DNA of 64,000 nt from Nostoc edaphicum CCNP1411 (lineage in GTDB: Bacteria > Cyanobacteriota > Cyanobacteriia > Cyanobacteriales > Nostocaceae), in the NCBI RefSeq assembly GCF_014023275.1, contig NZ_CP054698.1, positions 5,231,001 through 5,295,000 on the forward strand, read 5' to 3'. A model generated the notes under the pieces. That model ran no database searches. It saw only the letters and a list, made by a program, of their open reading frames with translations, and was not told where the DNA came from. Made by a program: the position numbers and the translations under genes. Positions 27,474-36,468 of the stretch are shown one piece after another. Within the stretch, counting starts at the first letter, position 1. Every line of letters begins with the position of its first letter.

Positions 27474-27911
27474 GTGGAACTATCCTGTAAATCGGAATAC
27501 GCAATTCTCGCCTTATTAGAGATGGCTGCTCATTACGAAAGTGGCGAACCGCTGCAAATTCGACACATTGCAGCAAGACAAAATATACCCGATCGCTATC
27601 TGGAACAGCTACTAGCAACCTTAAGGCGTGGGGGTATAGTCAAGAGTCAACGCGGGTCAAAAGGTGGCTATCTGTTAACGCGAGAACCCCGAAAAATCAT
27701 CCTTTTTGAGATTTTAGAATGTTTAGAAGGGTTAGAGGTGCGGACTGGTGAAGAAAAGGTTAATTCCAAAACGGTAGACAGTTCGGTTATAGAAGAAATT
27801 TGGCAAGAAGCAAGTCGCGCGGCAAATTCAGTGTTGCAAAAATATACGCTCCAGGATCTTTGTGAAAAACGAGATTCCCGGCGGCAGTTGGATATAATGT
27901 ACTACATTTAG
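27474..27911 (+). CDS. Rrf2 family transcriptional regulator
   Basis: 145 residues from GTG 27474; a TTG 9 bp upstream (27465) is also possible. The winged-helix start ELSCKSEYAILALLEMAAHY and the recognition part IPDRYLEQLLATLRRGGIVK, then SQRGSKGGYLL, are typical Rrf2. The three-Cys cluster that holds the 2Fe-2S centre in IscR is missing: only one Cys (DLCEKR) is in the C-terminal half, as in CymR-like regulators of cysteine metabolism. The next gene, 77 bp downstream, is cysteine synthase, so control of sulfur assimilation is likely. Heptad repeats abut the start. Confidence 0.88.
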   Translation: MELSCKSEYAILALLEMAAHYESGEPLQIRHIAARQNIPDRYLEQLLATLRRGGIVKSQRGSKGGYLLTREPRKIILFEILECLEGLEVRTGEEKVNSKTVDSSVIEEIWQEASRAANSVLQKYTLQDLCEKRDSRRQLDIMYYI

Positions 27912-27988
27912 TCAAGAGTCATTTGTTATTTGTTGATAACTAATGACCAATAATTAATAACTAATAACTAATAACTAAGGACTAAATT

Positions 27989-28951
27989 ATGCGAATAGCT
28001 CGTAACATTACAGAACTGGTTGGTCGTACACCCCTAGTGCAGTTGAACCGTATTCCTCAAACAGAAGGATGTGTTGCGGAAATTGTGGTCAAGCTGGAAA
28101 GTATGAACCCATCGGCATCAGTTAAAGACCGGATTGGGGTGAGTATGATTAACGCTGCTGAAGAAGAGGGACTGATTACTCCTGGGAAAACAGTATTGGT
28201 AGAACCCACATCTGGAAACACAGGAATTGCCCTCGCAATGGCAGCAGCAGCCAAGGGTTATCGATTAATTTTGACAATGCCAGAGACGATGAGTGGGGAG
28301 CGTCGGGCAATGTTGCGGGCCTATGGAGCAGAACTGGAACTAACACCAGGTATGGAAGGTATGAGTGGAGCAATTGGGCGGGCGCAACAAATAGTTAATA
28401 CTACGCCAAATACCTATATGTTACAGCAGTTCCGCAATCCAGCCAATGCAAAAGTGCATCGAGAAACTACAGCAGAGGAAATCTGGGAAGATACTGATGG
28501 ACAAGTAGATATCATTGTGGCAGGGGTGGGCACTGGTGGTACGATCACTGGTGTAGCAGAAGTGATTAAAGCACGCAAACCTAATTCTAAAGCGATCGCT
28601 GTTGAACCAGCCAATAGCTCTGTTTTATCAGGGGGAAGACCAGGGCCACACAAAATCCAGGGAATTGGTGCTGGGTTTATTCCCCAAGTATTAAAGATAA
28701 AATTGATTGATGAAGTGATTACTGTCACCGATGAAGAAGCGATCGCTTACAGTCGGCGTTTGGCAAAAGAAGAAGGGCTACTATCTGGTATTTCTAGTGG
28801 AGCAGCTTTATGTGCAGCAATTCGCGTCGCCCAACGTCAAGAAAATAAGGGACGTTTAATTGTGATGATTCAGCCCAGTTTTGGCGAGAGGTATTTGAGT
28901 ACACCGTTGTTCCAAGACTTGGAGGCAAGATTAGCCACTAGCGTCAGTTAA
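27989..28951 (+). CDS. cysK: Cysteine synthase (O-acetylserine sulfhydrylase)
   Basis: 320 residues, normal length. The PLP lysine lies in [11 protein letters not shown], the substrate loop is [11 protein letters not shown], and the phosphate-binding loop is [10 protein letters not shown], with SGISSGAA near the end. It forms cysteine from O-acetylserine and sulfide in the cytoplasm. The Rrf2 regulator upstream and a DnaJ gene 15 bp downstream share the strand. Confidence 0.95.
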   Translation: MRIARNITELVGRTPLVQLNRIPQTEGCVAEIVVKLESMNPSASVKDRIGVSMINAAEEEGLITPGKTVLVEPTSGNTGIALAMAAAAKGYRLILTMPETMSGERRAMLRAYGAELELTPGMEGMSGAIGRAQQIVNTTPNTYMLQQFRNPANAKVHRETTAEEIWEDTDGQVDIIVAGVGTGGTITGVAEVIKARKPNSKAIAVEPANSSVLSGGRPGPHKIQGIGAGFIPQVLKIKLIDEVITVTDEEAIAYSRRLAKEEGLLSGISSGAALCAAIRVAQRQENKGRLIVMIQPSFGERYLSTPLFQDLEARLATSVS

Positions 28952-28966
28952 CGATACATTGAATTA

Positions 28967-29668
28967 ATGGTCAATTCTAAGCACGTTTCTAACCATTACG
29001 AAACTCTCAAAGTTAGTCCAAGTGCAAGCCAAGCGGAGATTAAGCTTGCTTATCGCCGCTTGGTTAAGTTATTTCATCCTGACAGTCATCAGGATACAGC
29101 CGATCACGAGCAGATTATCCGCATCAATGCAGCTTATGAGGTCTTAGGCGATAACCAAAATCGCCGTAATTATGACCAAGAACTGCAAGATGACTCTCAA
29201 AAATTAAATAGCGATCGCCAACAGCGTACAGCATCAGCGCAAAAGCATTACCAGACAAGACGAAAAACAGGACGCGACGTTGATGAGCAAGTCGAGGAAT
29301 GGCTGCGCCAAGTTTACCAACCAGTTAATCGTTTGCTTTGTACCATTCTTTATTCGTTAGAAGAACAAATGGAGCAATTAGCTGCTGATCCGTTTGATGA
29401 TGAGCTGTTAGATGAATTTCAGGAATACTTACAAGCCTGTCGAGATGACCTCAAACAGGCACAAAGTACTTTTCGCTCCCTACCGAATCCCCCTAGTCTA
29501 GCAAGAACAGCGGCTCACCTCTACTACAGCCTCGATCAGGTAGCAGATGGACTCGAAGAATTAGGTTATTTTCCTTTGAACTACGATGAGCGTTATTTGC
29601 ACACAGGTCAAGAACTATTCCGCATAGCTACGGGATTACACTGTGAGGCACAAGCGTCTGTTACATAG
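28967..29668 (+). CDS. J-domain (DnaJ-like) protein
   Basis: 233 residues. An N-terminal J-domain (about 9-65) reads HYETLKVSPSASQAEIKLAY and carries the HPD tripeptide in LFHPDSHQD, needed to stimulate Hsp70. The rest (about 90-233) is helical, acidic and has no zinc-finger, so it is a type III J-protein that should recruit DnaK to a specific client. It follows cysK by 15 bp and may share its transcript. Confidence 0.9.
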   Translation: MVNSKHVSNHYETLKVSPSASQAEIKLAYRRLVKLFHPDSHQDTADHEQIIRINAAYEVLGDNQNRRNYDQELQDDSQKLNSDRQQRTASAQKHYQTRRKTGRDVDEQVEEWLRQVYQPVNRLLCTILYSLEEQMEQLAADPFDDELLDEFQEYLQACRDDLKQAQSTFRSLPNPPSLARTAAHLYYSLDQVADGLEELGYFPLNYDERYLHTGQELFRIATGLHCEAQASVT

Positions 29669-29810
29669 TAATTGGGCATGGGGCATTGGGCATGGGTTAA
29701 TCCTGATAGATGTCAAAGGACTAATGACTAATGACTAATGACTAAGAAATTAGTTTATGCTGGAAACAGAAAAAGATTAAGAAATTTTAAATTCTGCTCA
29801 TAGTGTACTC

Positions 29811-30683
29811 ATGCAATGCATTGTTAATCGCCGCGCCCAGTTTTCAGCAAGTCATCGCTATTGGTTGCCAGAACTGAGTGAAGCCGAGAATATTGAGAAA
29901 TTTGGTGCTTGCTCTAGATTTCCGGGACACGGACATAATTATGTTTTATTTATCTCCCTAACCGGGGAATTAGATGAATATGGCATGGTGCTGAACTTGT
30001 CTGATGTGAAACACGTAATTAAACGAGAAGTTACCAGTCAATTGGACTTCTCTTATCTCAACGATGTGTGGGCAGAATTTCAACAAACTCTGCCTACCAC
30101 TGAGAATATTGCACGGATTATCTGGCAGCGGCTAGCACCCCATTTGCCTCTAGTCCGTGTGCAGTTATTTGAACATCCTGAACTTTGGGCAGATTATATG
30201 GGAAACGCAATGGAAGCCTACCTCACTATCAGTACTCACTTTAGCGCCGCCCATCGGCTAGCTCATCCTAAGCTCAGTAACGAAGAAAACACTGAGATTT
30301 ATGGTAAGTGCGCTCGTCCCAACGGTCACGGACACAACTACCATCTAGAAGTCACTGTCAAAGGAAAAATTGACCCGCGTACTGGGATGATTATTGATTT
30401 AGGTGCCCTGAATCAAGTGGTAGAAGATTATGTGTTAGAGCCATTCGATCACACATTTTTAAACAAAGATATTCCCTACTTTGCCGAAGTTGTGCCCACT
30501 GCTGAGAATATCGCACTTTACATTAGTAATTTACTGCGATCGCCCATTCAGGAATTGGGAGCTAAACTTTACAAAGTAAAACTGATTGAAAGTCCCAATA
30601 ACTCCTGTGAAATTTACTGCACGGAGTCAGAATCAGATTCAGTCAGCACATCCGTGAATCAGCCAGTATTGGCAAGCGTTTAA
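29811..30683 (+). CDS. Two-domain 6-pyruvoyl-tetrahydropterin synthase/QueD family protein
   Basis: 290 residues with two tandem PTPS domains (about 1-128 and 134-275), where QueD usually has one. Zinc ligands: H15, H40, H42 in the first (SHRYW, PGHGHNY) and H148, H173, H175 in the second (AAHRL, NGHGHNY). Active-site Cys34 and Cys167 are both present. The Asp-His pair is intact in the second (D213-H214, FDHTFLN) but in the first the His is Phe80 (LDFSYLN), so only the second half may be fully active. Such enzymes make carboxytetrahydropterin (queuosine) or related pterins. The gene stands alone after STRR repeats. Confidence 0.9.
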   Translation: MQCIVNRRAQFSASHRYWLPELSEAENIEKFGACSRFPGHGHNYVLFISLTGELDEYGMVLNLSDVKHVIKREVTSQLDFSYLNDVWAEFQQTLPTTENIARIIWQRLAPHLPLVRVQLFEHPELWADYMGNAMEAYLTISTHFSAAHRLAHPKLSNEENTEIYGKCARPNGHGHNYHLEVTVKGKIDPRTGMIIDLGALNQVVEDYVLEPFDHTFLNKDIPYFAEVVPTAENIALYISNLLRSPIQELGAKLYKVKLIESPNNSCEIYCTESESDSVSTSVNQPVLASV

Positions 30684-30826
30684 GTAATTGAAAATCCAGG
30701 CATAGGACATAGGGAATTTATATCATCCCCATGCCCATGCCCAAGCTAGAAAAGTTTGTTCTACACTCTTAGCAGTCAACATTGGGCTATTTGCCAAATA
30801 AATATTTTTCTCAGATACCACGTTTA

Positions 30827-30890
30827 AGACAAGACGCGATGAATCGCCGCCTCTACAAATCGGTCTTTTGTCTTGACGGCGATTTATCGT
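30827..30890. repeat. Imperfect inverted repeat, CGCGAT-type
   Basis: The two arms, AAGACAAGACGCGATGAATC and GACGGCGATTTATCGTATC-like, form an imperfect stem. A similar element is at 34436-34508 and lone GTAGAGACGCGATTAATTGC-like copy near 32500-32530. A dispersed Nostoc-type repeat. Confidence 0.55.
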
Positions 30891-30966
30891 ATCTTTAGCA
30901 ATCTAGAATTTTCATCAAAAAACCTTAATCGAAACGATTTCGTTGTAATAGCTTACTAAATTCAAA

Positions 30967-31809
30967 TTAACTATGAAATATCACAGTCAGTAGAGGTAGG
31001 AACGCCAACAGAAAGCTATGCCAGGATTGCAATTGGGTTTCTGAAGTTGATTCTGGTGGTGCTAATAGGGCTTTTACTCTTTGTTCTAAGCGATCTGCAC
31101 CAGATGAACCTAATGCAGCACAGCAAATTTCCGATAAGACTGGGCTGGTACTAACCACTAATAAAAGTGATTCCGCTAGCACCAGAGGGTCTACTTGCAA
31201 TGCTGCATAACCGTCGGCACGGAGTTCGCGCAAAGCTAAAAGTTCTTCCCACAAAGGCTCTGTATTCGGCAACCATGCGGTGCAGGAACGCACCCAACCC
31301 AGCCAGAAAAACCAGAACGTATCCCTATAATAGTGATGCCCTTGCTCATGGGCTAAGACGCTTTCTAAATGAGCGGGTGAGAGAGCTTGCACTAATCCTT
31401 GGCTAACTACTAATTCTGGTTGCCAAAAACCAATCTGACCTGCGAACAGCGCCCCGGTTTGCAGCAGTCTGGCTCGTCTATCGCCAACATTCACTAAAGG
31501 GCAGTTACGGGCAGATTCTACAGACTGCCAACCCTGGAAGGCAAGTTTAATGCATGAAATGGCAAAAAATGCTAAATAAATGAATGCTAGTAAATAGCTA
31601 ATTGAGCCTGTATACATCCCGCCCATTTGTCCTTGAGGCCCCATGAACAGCACCGCGATCGCAGTCATGAAAATTAGCAAGGGCGGGAAGAGAAACAAAA
31701 ATAGCGATCGCTGCCACCGCAGACTCCAATTGCCTTGGGATTGATTCCAAGAGGATCTTAATAACCAGGCAACTGCCAAAGCAATCAAAATCATCATTAA
31801 ATGCATCAT
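30967..31809 (-). CDS. M56 family (BlaR1-like) membrane metallopeptidase
   Basis: 280 residues. Membrane helices flank the zinc site LAHEQGHHYYRD (HExxH), the region that faces the cytoplasm in BlaR1/MecR1. There is no C-terminal penicillin-sensor domain; the protein ends soon after a last hydrophobic stretch. In beta-lactam systems such a protease inactivates the BlaI-type repressor encoded beside it. Here the two genes overlap by 4 bp (ATGA), so a signal of unknown kind may control the repressor the same way. Confidence 0.87.
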   Translation of the reverse strand: MMHLMMILIALAVAWLLRSSWNQSQGNWSLRWQRSLFLFLFPPLLIFMTAIAVLFMGPQGQMGGMYTGSISYLLAFIYLAFFAISCIKLAFQGWQSVESARNCPLVNVGDRRARLLQTGALFAGQIGFWQPELVVSQGLVQALSPAHLESVLAHEQGHHYYRDTFWFFWLGWVRSCTAWLPNTEPLWEELLALRELRADGYAALQVDPLVLAESLLLVVSTSPVLSEICCAALGSSGADRLEQRVKALLAPPESTSETQLQSWHSFLLAFLPLLTVIFHS

Positions 31810-32225
31810 TGTTCCTCCCTGGCTTGGCGTGCAGATTGAATGCGTTTGGCGATCGCTGCTATTTGCTCACTAGCTGCTTCATCTAAGCTATCTGCAAAAG
31901 CAGCAATAACATCAGGATTTCCCACCGCCAGAAATCGCTGTAACTGCTCGTGAGCTTTGATGACATCTGATTGCTGCTTACTCAGCATTGGCCGCCAATA
32001 GAATGCCCGCTCTTTCTTGTCGCAGGCCAGCCAACCTTTATCAGTGAGGCGGCGTAAAACGGTGGTGACAGAAGTATACGCTAATTCGCGGTTGGGATCG
32101 GCGAGGATGCGATCGTGTACATCCTTGACTGTGGCTGAACCAAGTTCCCAGATAATATTTAAAATTTCCGCTTCCAATGGGCCTAAAGATAGTTGTTTAG
32201 GGCGGTAGTCGGGTAAAGGTGCCAT
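31806..32225 (-). CDS. BlaI/MecI/CopY family transcriptional repressor
   Basis: 139 residues from ATG 32225; a TTG start 39 bp upstream (32264) is less likely. It has the winged-helix core SLGPLEAEILNIIWELGSAT, then TSVTTVLRRLTDKGWL, the DNA-recognition helix of the BlaI family. It should bind as a dimer to palindromic operators and repress its own operon. It is followed directly by the M56 protease gene, overlapping by 4 bp. The regulon is unknown; no beta-lactamase gene is in the window. Confidence 0.9.
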   Translation of the reverse strand: MAPLPDYRPKQLSLGPLEAEILNIIWELGSATVKDVHDRILADPNRELAYTSVTTVLRRLTDKGWLACDKKERAFYWRPMLSKQQSDVIKAHEQLQRFLAVGNPDVIAAFADSLDEAASEQIAAIAKRIQSARQAREEQ

Positions 32226-32675
32226 AGCAATTTCAATGGGGAGTGGGGAATGGGAGAGATGCAATTAATCGCATCTGTACTGGAAAATGGGGAATGAGTG
32301 GATATCCGTCTCTTTGGGCTGTAACTTTTTGAAGCTGTAAATTTTCCCTATTTAGAAAGTCTGTTCTTGTTTTAGGTTACAAGATAGTGCAGCAAGTCTG
32401 AAAGTCTAAAAGCATCAAAATGGGCTTTTGGAGTATTTATTAGGGATTAGGGACTCTTAAGATTTAGTTAAAACTCCTAGCAGGTTTCTTCCCGACTCCC
32501 CAGTAGAGACGCGATTAATTGCGTTTCTACCGACTCCCATCTATGTATTGAATGAGATACATTTTGTATTTTGATGGTAAAAAATGCTCCAAGAACAATT
32601 GTGACTATAGTTAGTGACACCAACTAGGTAGAATATTATTTGCGGCAGTTGTATTAAAGCAGGTGTATCCAGCGC
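32226..32675. other. Gene-free region between divergent blaI-like and comB genes
   Basis: About 450 bp. It holds A/T-rich DNA and a short GACGCGATTAATTGCG-type repeat copy near 32505-32530. It must carry the promoters of both divergent genes. The sequence GACTATAGTTAGTGACACCA around 32602-32622 could be a BlaI-type operator because of its TAGT-rich half, but no clear dyad was seen. Confidence 0.35.
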
Positions 32676-33410
32676 GTGAAGCTATTCGTATATCACACTC
32701 CTGAATTGACTCCAACGGATAAAGCGCCAGAATGTGCGATCGCAGTCGATGTATTGCGAGCCACTAGCACAATTGCAACAGTTTTGGCGGCTGGAGGCGA
32801 AGCTGTACAAGTATTCAGCGATTTAGATCAGTTAATTGAAGTTAGCGAAAAATGGCCCCCTGAAAAACGCCTGCGGGCTGGAGAACGCGGCGGTGCAAAA
32901 GTACCTGGCTTTGAGTTGGGAAACTCTCCCCTCGACTGCACACCAGAATTAGTGCAGGGGCGTCGCTTATTTATCAGTACCACCAATGGCACTCGTGCCT
33001 TACAAAGGGTACAAGACTCCCCAAATCTATTAGCAGCAGCCTTGATCAACCGGGCGGCGGTGGTGCAATTTCTCCTAGAGAAACAACCAGAGACAGTATG
33101 GATTGTCGGTTCTGGTTGGGAAGGTAGTTTTTCCTTAGAGGATACAGTTTGTGCAGGTGCGATCGCTCATAGTATTTTGCAGCAAACCCAGTTGTCACCA
33201 GAAGAACTAGCTGGTAATGATGAAGTTGTTAGTGCGATCGCTCTTTACTCTCAGTGGCAAGATAACTTATTAGGATTATTCCACCAAGCTAGTCACGGTC
33301 AACGATTATTGCGTCTTGACTGTTTAGATGATTTAAAATATTGTTCCCAAACTGATATTTTAGATGTCTTGCCAATACAACATGAAACGGGAGTTTTAAA
33401 AAGGGGATAG
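32676..33410 (+). CDS. 2-phosphosulfolactate phosphatase family protein (ComB)
   Basis: 244 residues from GTG. The pattern [20 protein letters not shown], then [30 protein letters not shown] and [12 protein letters not shown] matches ComB of coenzyme M synthesis in methanogens. It would hydrolyse 2-phosphosulfolactate. Cyanobacteria make no coenzyme M, so the substrate may be a different sulfonate or phosphonate. Family assignment is firm, reaction in vivo is not. Confidence 0.88.
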   Translation: MKLFVYHTPELTPTDKAPECAIAVDVLRATSTIATVLAAGGEAVQVFSDLDQLIEVSEKWPPEKRLRAGERGGAKVPGFELGNSPLDCTPELVQGRRLFISTTNGTRALQRVQDSPNLLAAALINRAAVVQFLLEKQPETVWIVGSGWEGSFSLEDTVCAGAIAHSILQQTQLSPEELAGNDEVVSAIALYSQWQDNLLGLFHQASHGQRLLRLDCLDDLKYCSQTDILDVLPIQHETGVLKRG

Positions 33411-33493
33411 GGACTGGGGACTGAAGAAGGGAATAGGGTAAAGGTTACAGGGTACAGATTATTACCTGTCACCTGTCACCTGTCACCTCTCCC
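33411..33493. repeat. STRR cluster between convergent genes
   Basis: GTCACCT is present in three adjacent copies (about 33468-33488), with GACTGGG-like units before them. The block fills the gap between the ComB and rfbD 3' ends. Confidence 0.8.
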
Positions 33494-34384
33494 CTAATCT
33501 TCATGCCCTATTTTCAAATCTGTGAGCATTTGTCTGAGTCTTTGTCGCCAATGGGGGGGATAAGTCCCTAGAATTGCTGAAATTTTTCCACAAGCAAGCA
33601 CAGAATAGGCTGGGCGACTGGCTGGTGTTGGATATTCGGCAGTTGTAATGGGGACAATCCGTTCAACTTTTAAAGGGAAGCCTAGCTGTTGGGCTTCTTC
33701 AAAAATGGCAACTGCAAAGTCATACCAGCTAGCAACACCGCTATTAGTGTAGTGATAATTGCCGCTAATTTCTGGGGTTAACAGAGGAATGATCTGGGCT
33801 ATGACTGCGGCTATATCTTGCGCCCAAGTCGGGCTACCAATTTGATCCGCGACAACACGGATTTCTTGGCGTTCTGCACCTAGCCGCAGCATGGTTTTAA
33901 CAAAGTTACTTTTGCCAAAGTTTCCATAAACCCAAGCAGTACGTAGGATGAGGTGATGAGCGCAAGTTTCCCGAATAGCTTCTTCTCCAGCGAGTTTGGT
34001 TTTGCCATAGACACTCAAAGGATTAGTTGCATCGGTTTCCTGGTAAGGGCGATACCCATTACCATCAAAAACATAATCGGTCGAAATATGAATTAGGAAA
34101 GCTCCTAATTTTTGGCTTTCTTGGGCAAGAATTAAGGGTGCAGTAGCATTAATTGCGGTAGCAAGTTCGGGTTCACTTTCTGCTTTGTCCACAGCAGTAT
34201 AAGCTGCGGCGTTAATGATGATTTGCGGTTGGTTGGATCTGATAATACTGCACAGAGTATCAGGCTGGGCAAGGTCTACTGTTGGGCGTGCTACTGAGAT
34301 AACATTGCCGGAGGATGGGAGTATTTGTTGCAGTTCCTTACCCACTTGACCGTTGCTACCAATCAACAAAATTGATTTACTCAT
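33494..34384 (-). CDS. rfbD: dTDP-4-dehydrorhamnose reductase
   Basis: 296 residues, normal length. The NAD(P) loop is LLIGSNGQVGKEL, the catalytic YxxxK is YGKTK (followed by LAGEEA), and STDYVFDGN carries the T/Y region. It makes dTDP-L-rhamnose in the last step. It is the last gene of the minus-strand locus. rfbC and rfbA lie upstream; rfbB is not in the window. Confidence 0.95.
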   Translation of the reverse strand: MSKSILLIGSNGQVGKELQQILPSSGNVISVARPTVDLAQPDTLCSIIRSNQPQIIINAAAYTAVDKAESEPELATAINATAPLILAQESQKLGAFLIHISTDYVFDGNGYRPYQETDATNPLSVYGKTKLAGEEAIRETCAHHLILRTAWVYGNFGKSNFVKTMLRLGAERQEIRVVADQIGSPTWAQDIAAVIAQIIPLLTPEISGNYHYTNSGVASWYDFAVAIFEEAQQLGFPLKVERIVPITTAEYPTPASRPAYSVLACGKISAILGTYPPHWRQRLRQMLTDLKIGHED

Positions 34385-34435
34385 TTGTTATTTGTCATTT
34401 GTCATTTGTCCAATAGAAGCAACGCCTTAGATCGC

Positions 34436-34508
34436 AAAGACGCGATAAATCGCCGTCTCTACAAAGGACTGATTATTGTAGAGACGGCGATTATTTATCG
34501 CGTCTCTT
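34436..34508. repeat. Long inverted repeat, CGCGATAAATCGCC-type
   Basis: The arms read GACGCGATAAATCGCC and GGCGATTATTTATCGCGTC; they extend through GTCTCTACAA/TTGTAGAGAC to about 27 bp with one offset. It lies between rfbD and rfbC with STRR units (TTTGTCA) on one side. The same element occurs near 30.8 kb. Confidence 0.7.
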
Positions 34509-34644
34509 GCCTTAACCGAACCGTATTGCGCCCACTCTTTAACATGGTTTGAATTATTTCAAAGCTTTTCCGCCCACCATCAAAGTAAGCTTAGGCTATT
34601 ACAAAAGATGGGGTATGTACCAATGACCAATGACCAATGACTAC

Positions 34645-35190
34645 TTAATCAAATATTTCAGCAGTTCTCAAAGATTTCCCAGCTTGGTCTTTAGCTGATA
34701 AAATCGGTGAGGCACTTAGGGGCCAATCTATAGCTAAATCTGGATCGTTCCATAGAATTGTGCGATCGCCTTGGGGTGCGTAGTAATCTGTAGCTTTGTA
34801 GAGAACTTCAGCTATTTCTGAAAGCACGAGAAAGCCGTGGGCAAAACCTGGTGGTATCCACAGTAGGCGTTTGTTTTCAGCACTGAGTTCATAACCTACC
34901 CACTTACCGAAGGTAGTGGAACTTTTTCTAATATCTACAGCTACGTCAAAGATAGTGCCCACAATAGCCCGGACAAGTTTACCTTGGGGTTTTTGGATTT
35001 GGTAGTGTAATCCCCGCAGAACGTTTTGTTTAGAGCCAGAGTGGTTATCTTGGACAAAGTTGGCAAAAATACCAGTCTCTTGAGCAAATTTTCGGTCGTT
35101 GTAGGCTTCAAAAAAGAACCCGCGCTCGTCTGCAAATACTTGGGGTTCGAGTTGTATAACGTCGGGAATTTTGGTATGTACAATACTCAT
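34645..35190 (-). CDS. rfbC: dTDP-4-dehydrorhamnose 3,5-epimerase
   Basis: 181 residues. The conserved VLRGLHYQIQKPQGKLVR holds the active-site His, and IPPGFAHGFLVLSE the later conserved block, both in a cupin fold. It epimerises dTDP-4-keto-6-deoxyglucose at C3 and C5. It lies 104 bp downstream of rfbA. Confidence 0.95.
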   Translation of the reverse strand: MSIVHTKIPDVIQLEPQVFADERGFFFEAYNDRKFAQETGIFANFVQDNHSGSKQNVLRGLHYQIQKPQGKLVRAIVGTIFDVAVDIRKSSTTFGKWVGYELSAENKRLLWIPPGFAHGFLVLSEIAEVLYKATDYYAPQGDRTILWNDPDLAIDWPLSASPILSAKDQAGKSLRTAEIFD

Positions 35191-35294
35191 TAATATTATT
35201 TCGAGTAATCTGCCACAGTGTTAATTGTGAGAGCAATTTAATGCTTGTATTTTACAGCTAGCAGGGAACACTTCGACTGTGGCTTTTCCTGTTT

Positions 35295-36371
35295 TTAAGT
35301 TAGTTCAATTTGACAGTCATCGCCAATTAGAAATCGCAAGGCTTTGGGGCGACGGGGTGCGAGAGTCAATTGTGCCCTTTGCCCAATCACACTATCAATT
35401 ATCCGCTGATGGATTCCGGCAATTTTAGCACCTTCTAGAATCACACTGTGTTCTAAATCAGTATCAATGAGTGTCGCATTGTTAGCAATACTACTATAAG
35501 GACCAATAAAGCAGTTTTCTAAATGACAATTGCTACCAATCACAACTGGTCCCCGAACTGTGCAGTTAATTACTTTAGATTTTGCACCGATCTGGACTCG
35601 TCCAATAATCTGACTTTGGGCATCGACTTCGCCAAGAACTGATGCTGTCAGATAGGTATCGAGAATCAATCGGTTAGCTTCTAATAAGTCATCTTTCTTA
35701 CCAGTATCTAACCACCAACCTTTGAGATTGTAAGCTAAAACTTGCTTTTCCTGATTAATGAGGTATTGAATAGCATCAGTAATTTCTAGTTCGCCTCTGG
35801 CGGAAGGTTGGATATTTGCGATCGCATCAAAGATGAGATGAGAAAAGAAATAAACTCCTACCAATGCCAGATTTGAAGGAGGAACTTTGGGTTTTTCAAT
35901 TAACTGTAATACCCGTCCTGTTTCATCAACCTGAGCCACACCAAAGGCACTAGGGTTTGCAACCGAACGCAAGAGAATCAAAGCATCTGGTTGTTGTTGG
36001 CTAAATTGTTGCAGAAAGTAACGTAACTCACCTAGTTGAATCAGGTTATCGCCCAAGTACATGACAAAGGGAGAATCTCCTAAAAAGGGACGGGCGATTT
36101 GGACGGCGTGAGCAAGTCCGAGTGGCTGCTCTTGGACGATGTAGGTGATGTTTGCTCCAAAGGATTCTCCATTTCCGGTTTTCCCTTGGACTTCTGCCCC
36201 AGTTTCCGGGCTGATGATGATGCCAATATCAGTAATCCCAGTAGCGACCATTTCTTCAATGCCATACCATAAAACAGGTTTATTCGCAACTGGTACGAGT
36301 TGTTTGGCTCCGCTATAGGTGAGGGGACGTAGGCGTGTACCTTTCCCGCCAGAGAGAATTAGTGCTTTCAT
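35295..36371 (-). CDS. rfbA: Glucose-1-phosphate thymidylyltransferase, long form
   Basis: 358 residues. The nucleotide loop is LSGGKGTRLRPLTYSGAKQL, followed by EQPLGLAHAVQIAR, and a C-terminal left-handed beta-helix (NCTVRGPVVIGSNCHLENC) of hexapeptide type. The usual short RmlA has about 290 residues; this longer form is like StrD of antibiotic producers and some archaeal enzymes. It makes dTDP-glucose, the precursor for rhamnose. It sits upstream of rfbC and rfbD in one direction. Confidence 0.92.
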   Translation of the reverse strand: MKALILSGGKGTRLRPLTYSGAKQLVPVANKPVLWYGIEEMVATGITDIGIIISPETGAEVQGKTGNGESFGANITYIVQEQPLGLAHAVQIARPFLGDSPFVMYLGDNLIQLGELRYFLQQFSQQQPDALILLRSVANPSAFGVAQVDETGRVLQLIEKPKVPPSNLALVGVYFFSHLIFDAIANIQPSARGELEITDAIQYLINQEKQVLAYNLKGWWLDTGKKDDLLEANRLILDTYLTASVLGEVDAQSQIIGRVQIGAKSKVINCTVRGPVVIGSNCHLENCFIGPYSSIANNATLIDTDLEHSVILEGAKIAGIHQRIIDSVIGQRAQLTLAPRRPKALRFLIGDDCQIELT

Positions 36372-36468
36372 AGGGATTAAGGATTAATTATCAGTCATTA
36401 GTCAAGATAATCTGAAATCTGGACAAAATCCTAAATCCTGGTATCTAAATTCTGGCTTAGTTTATCTT

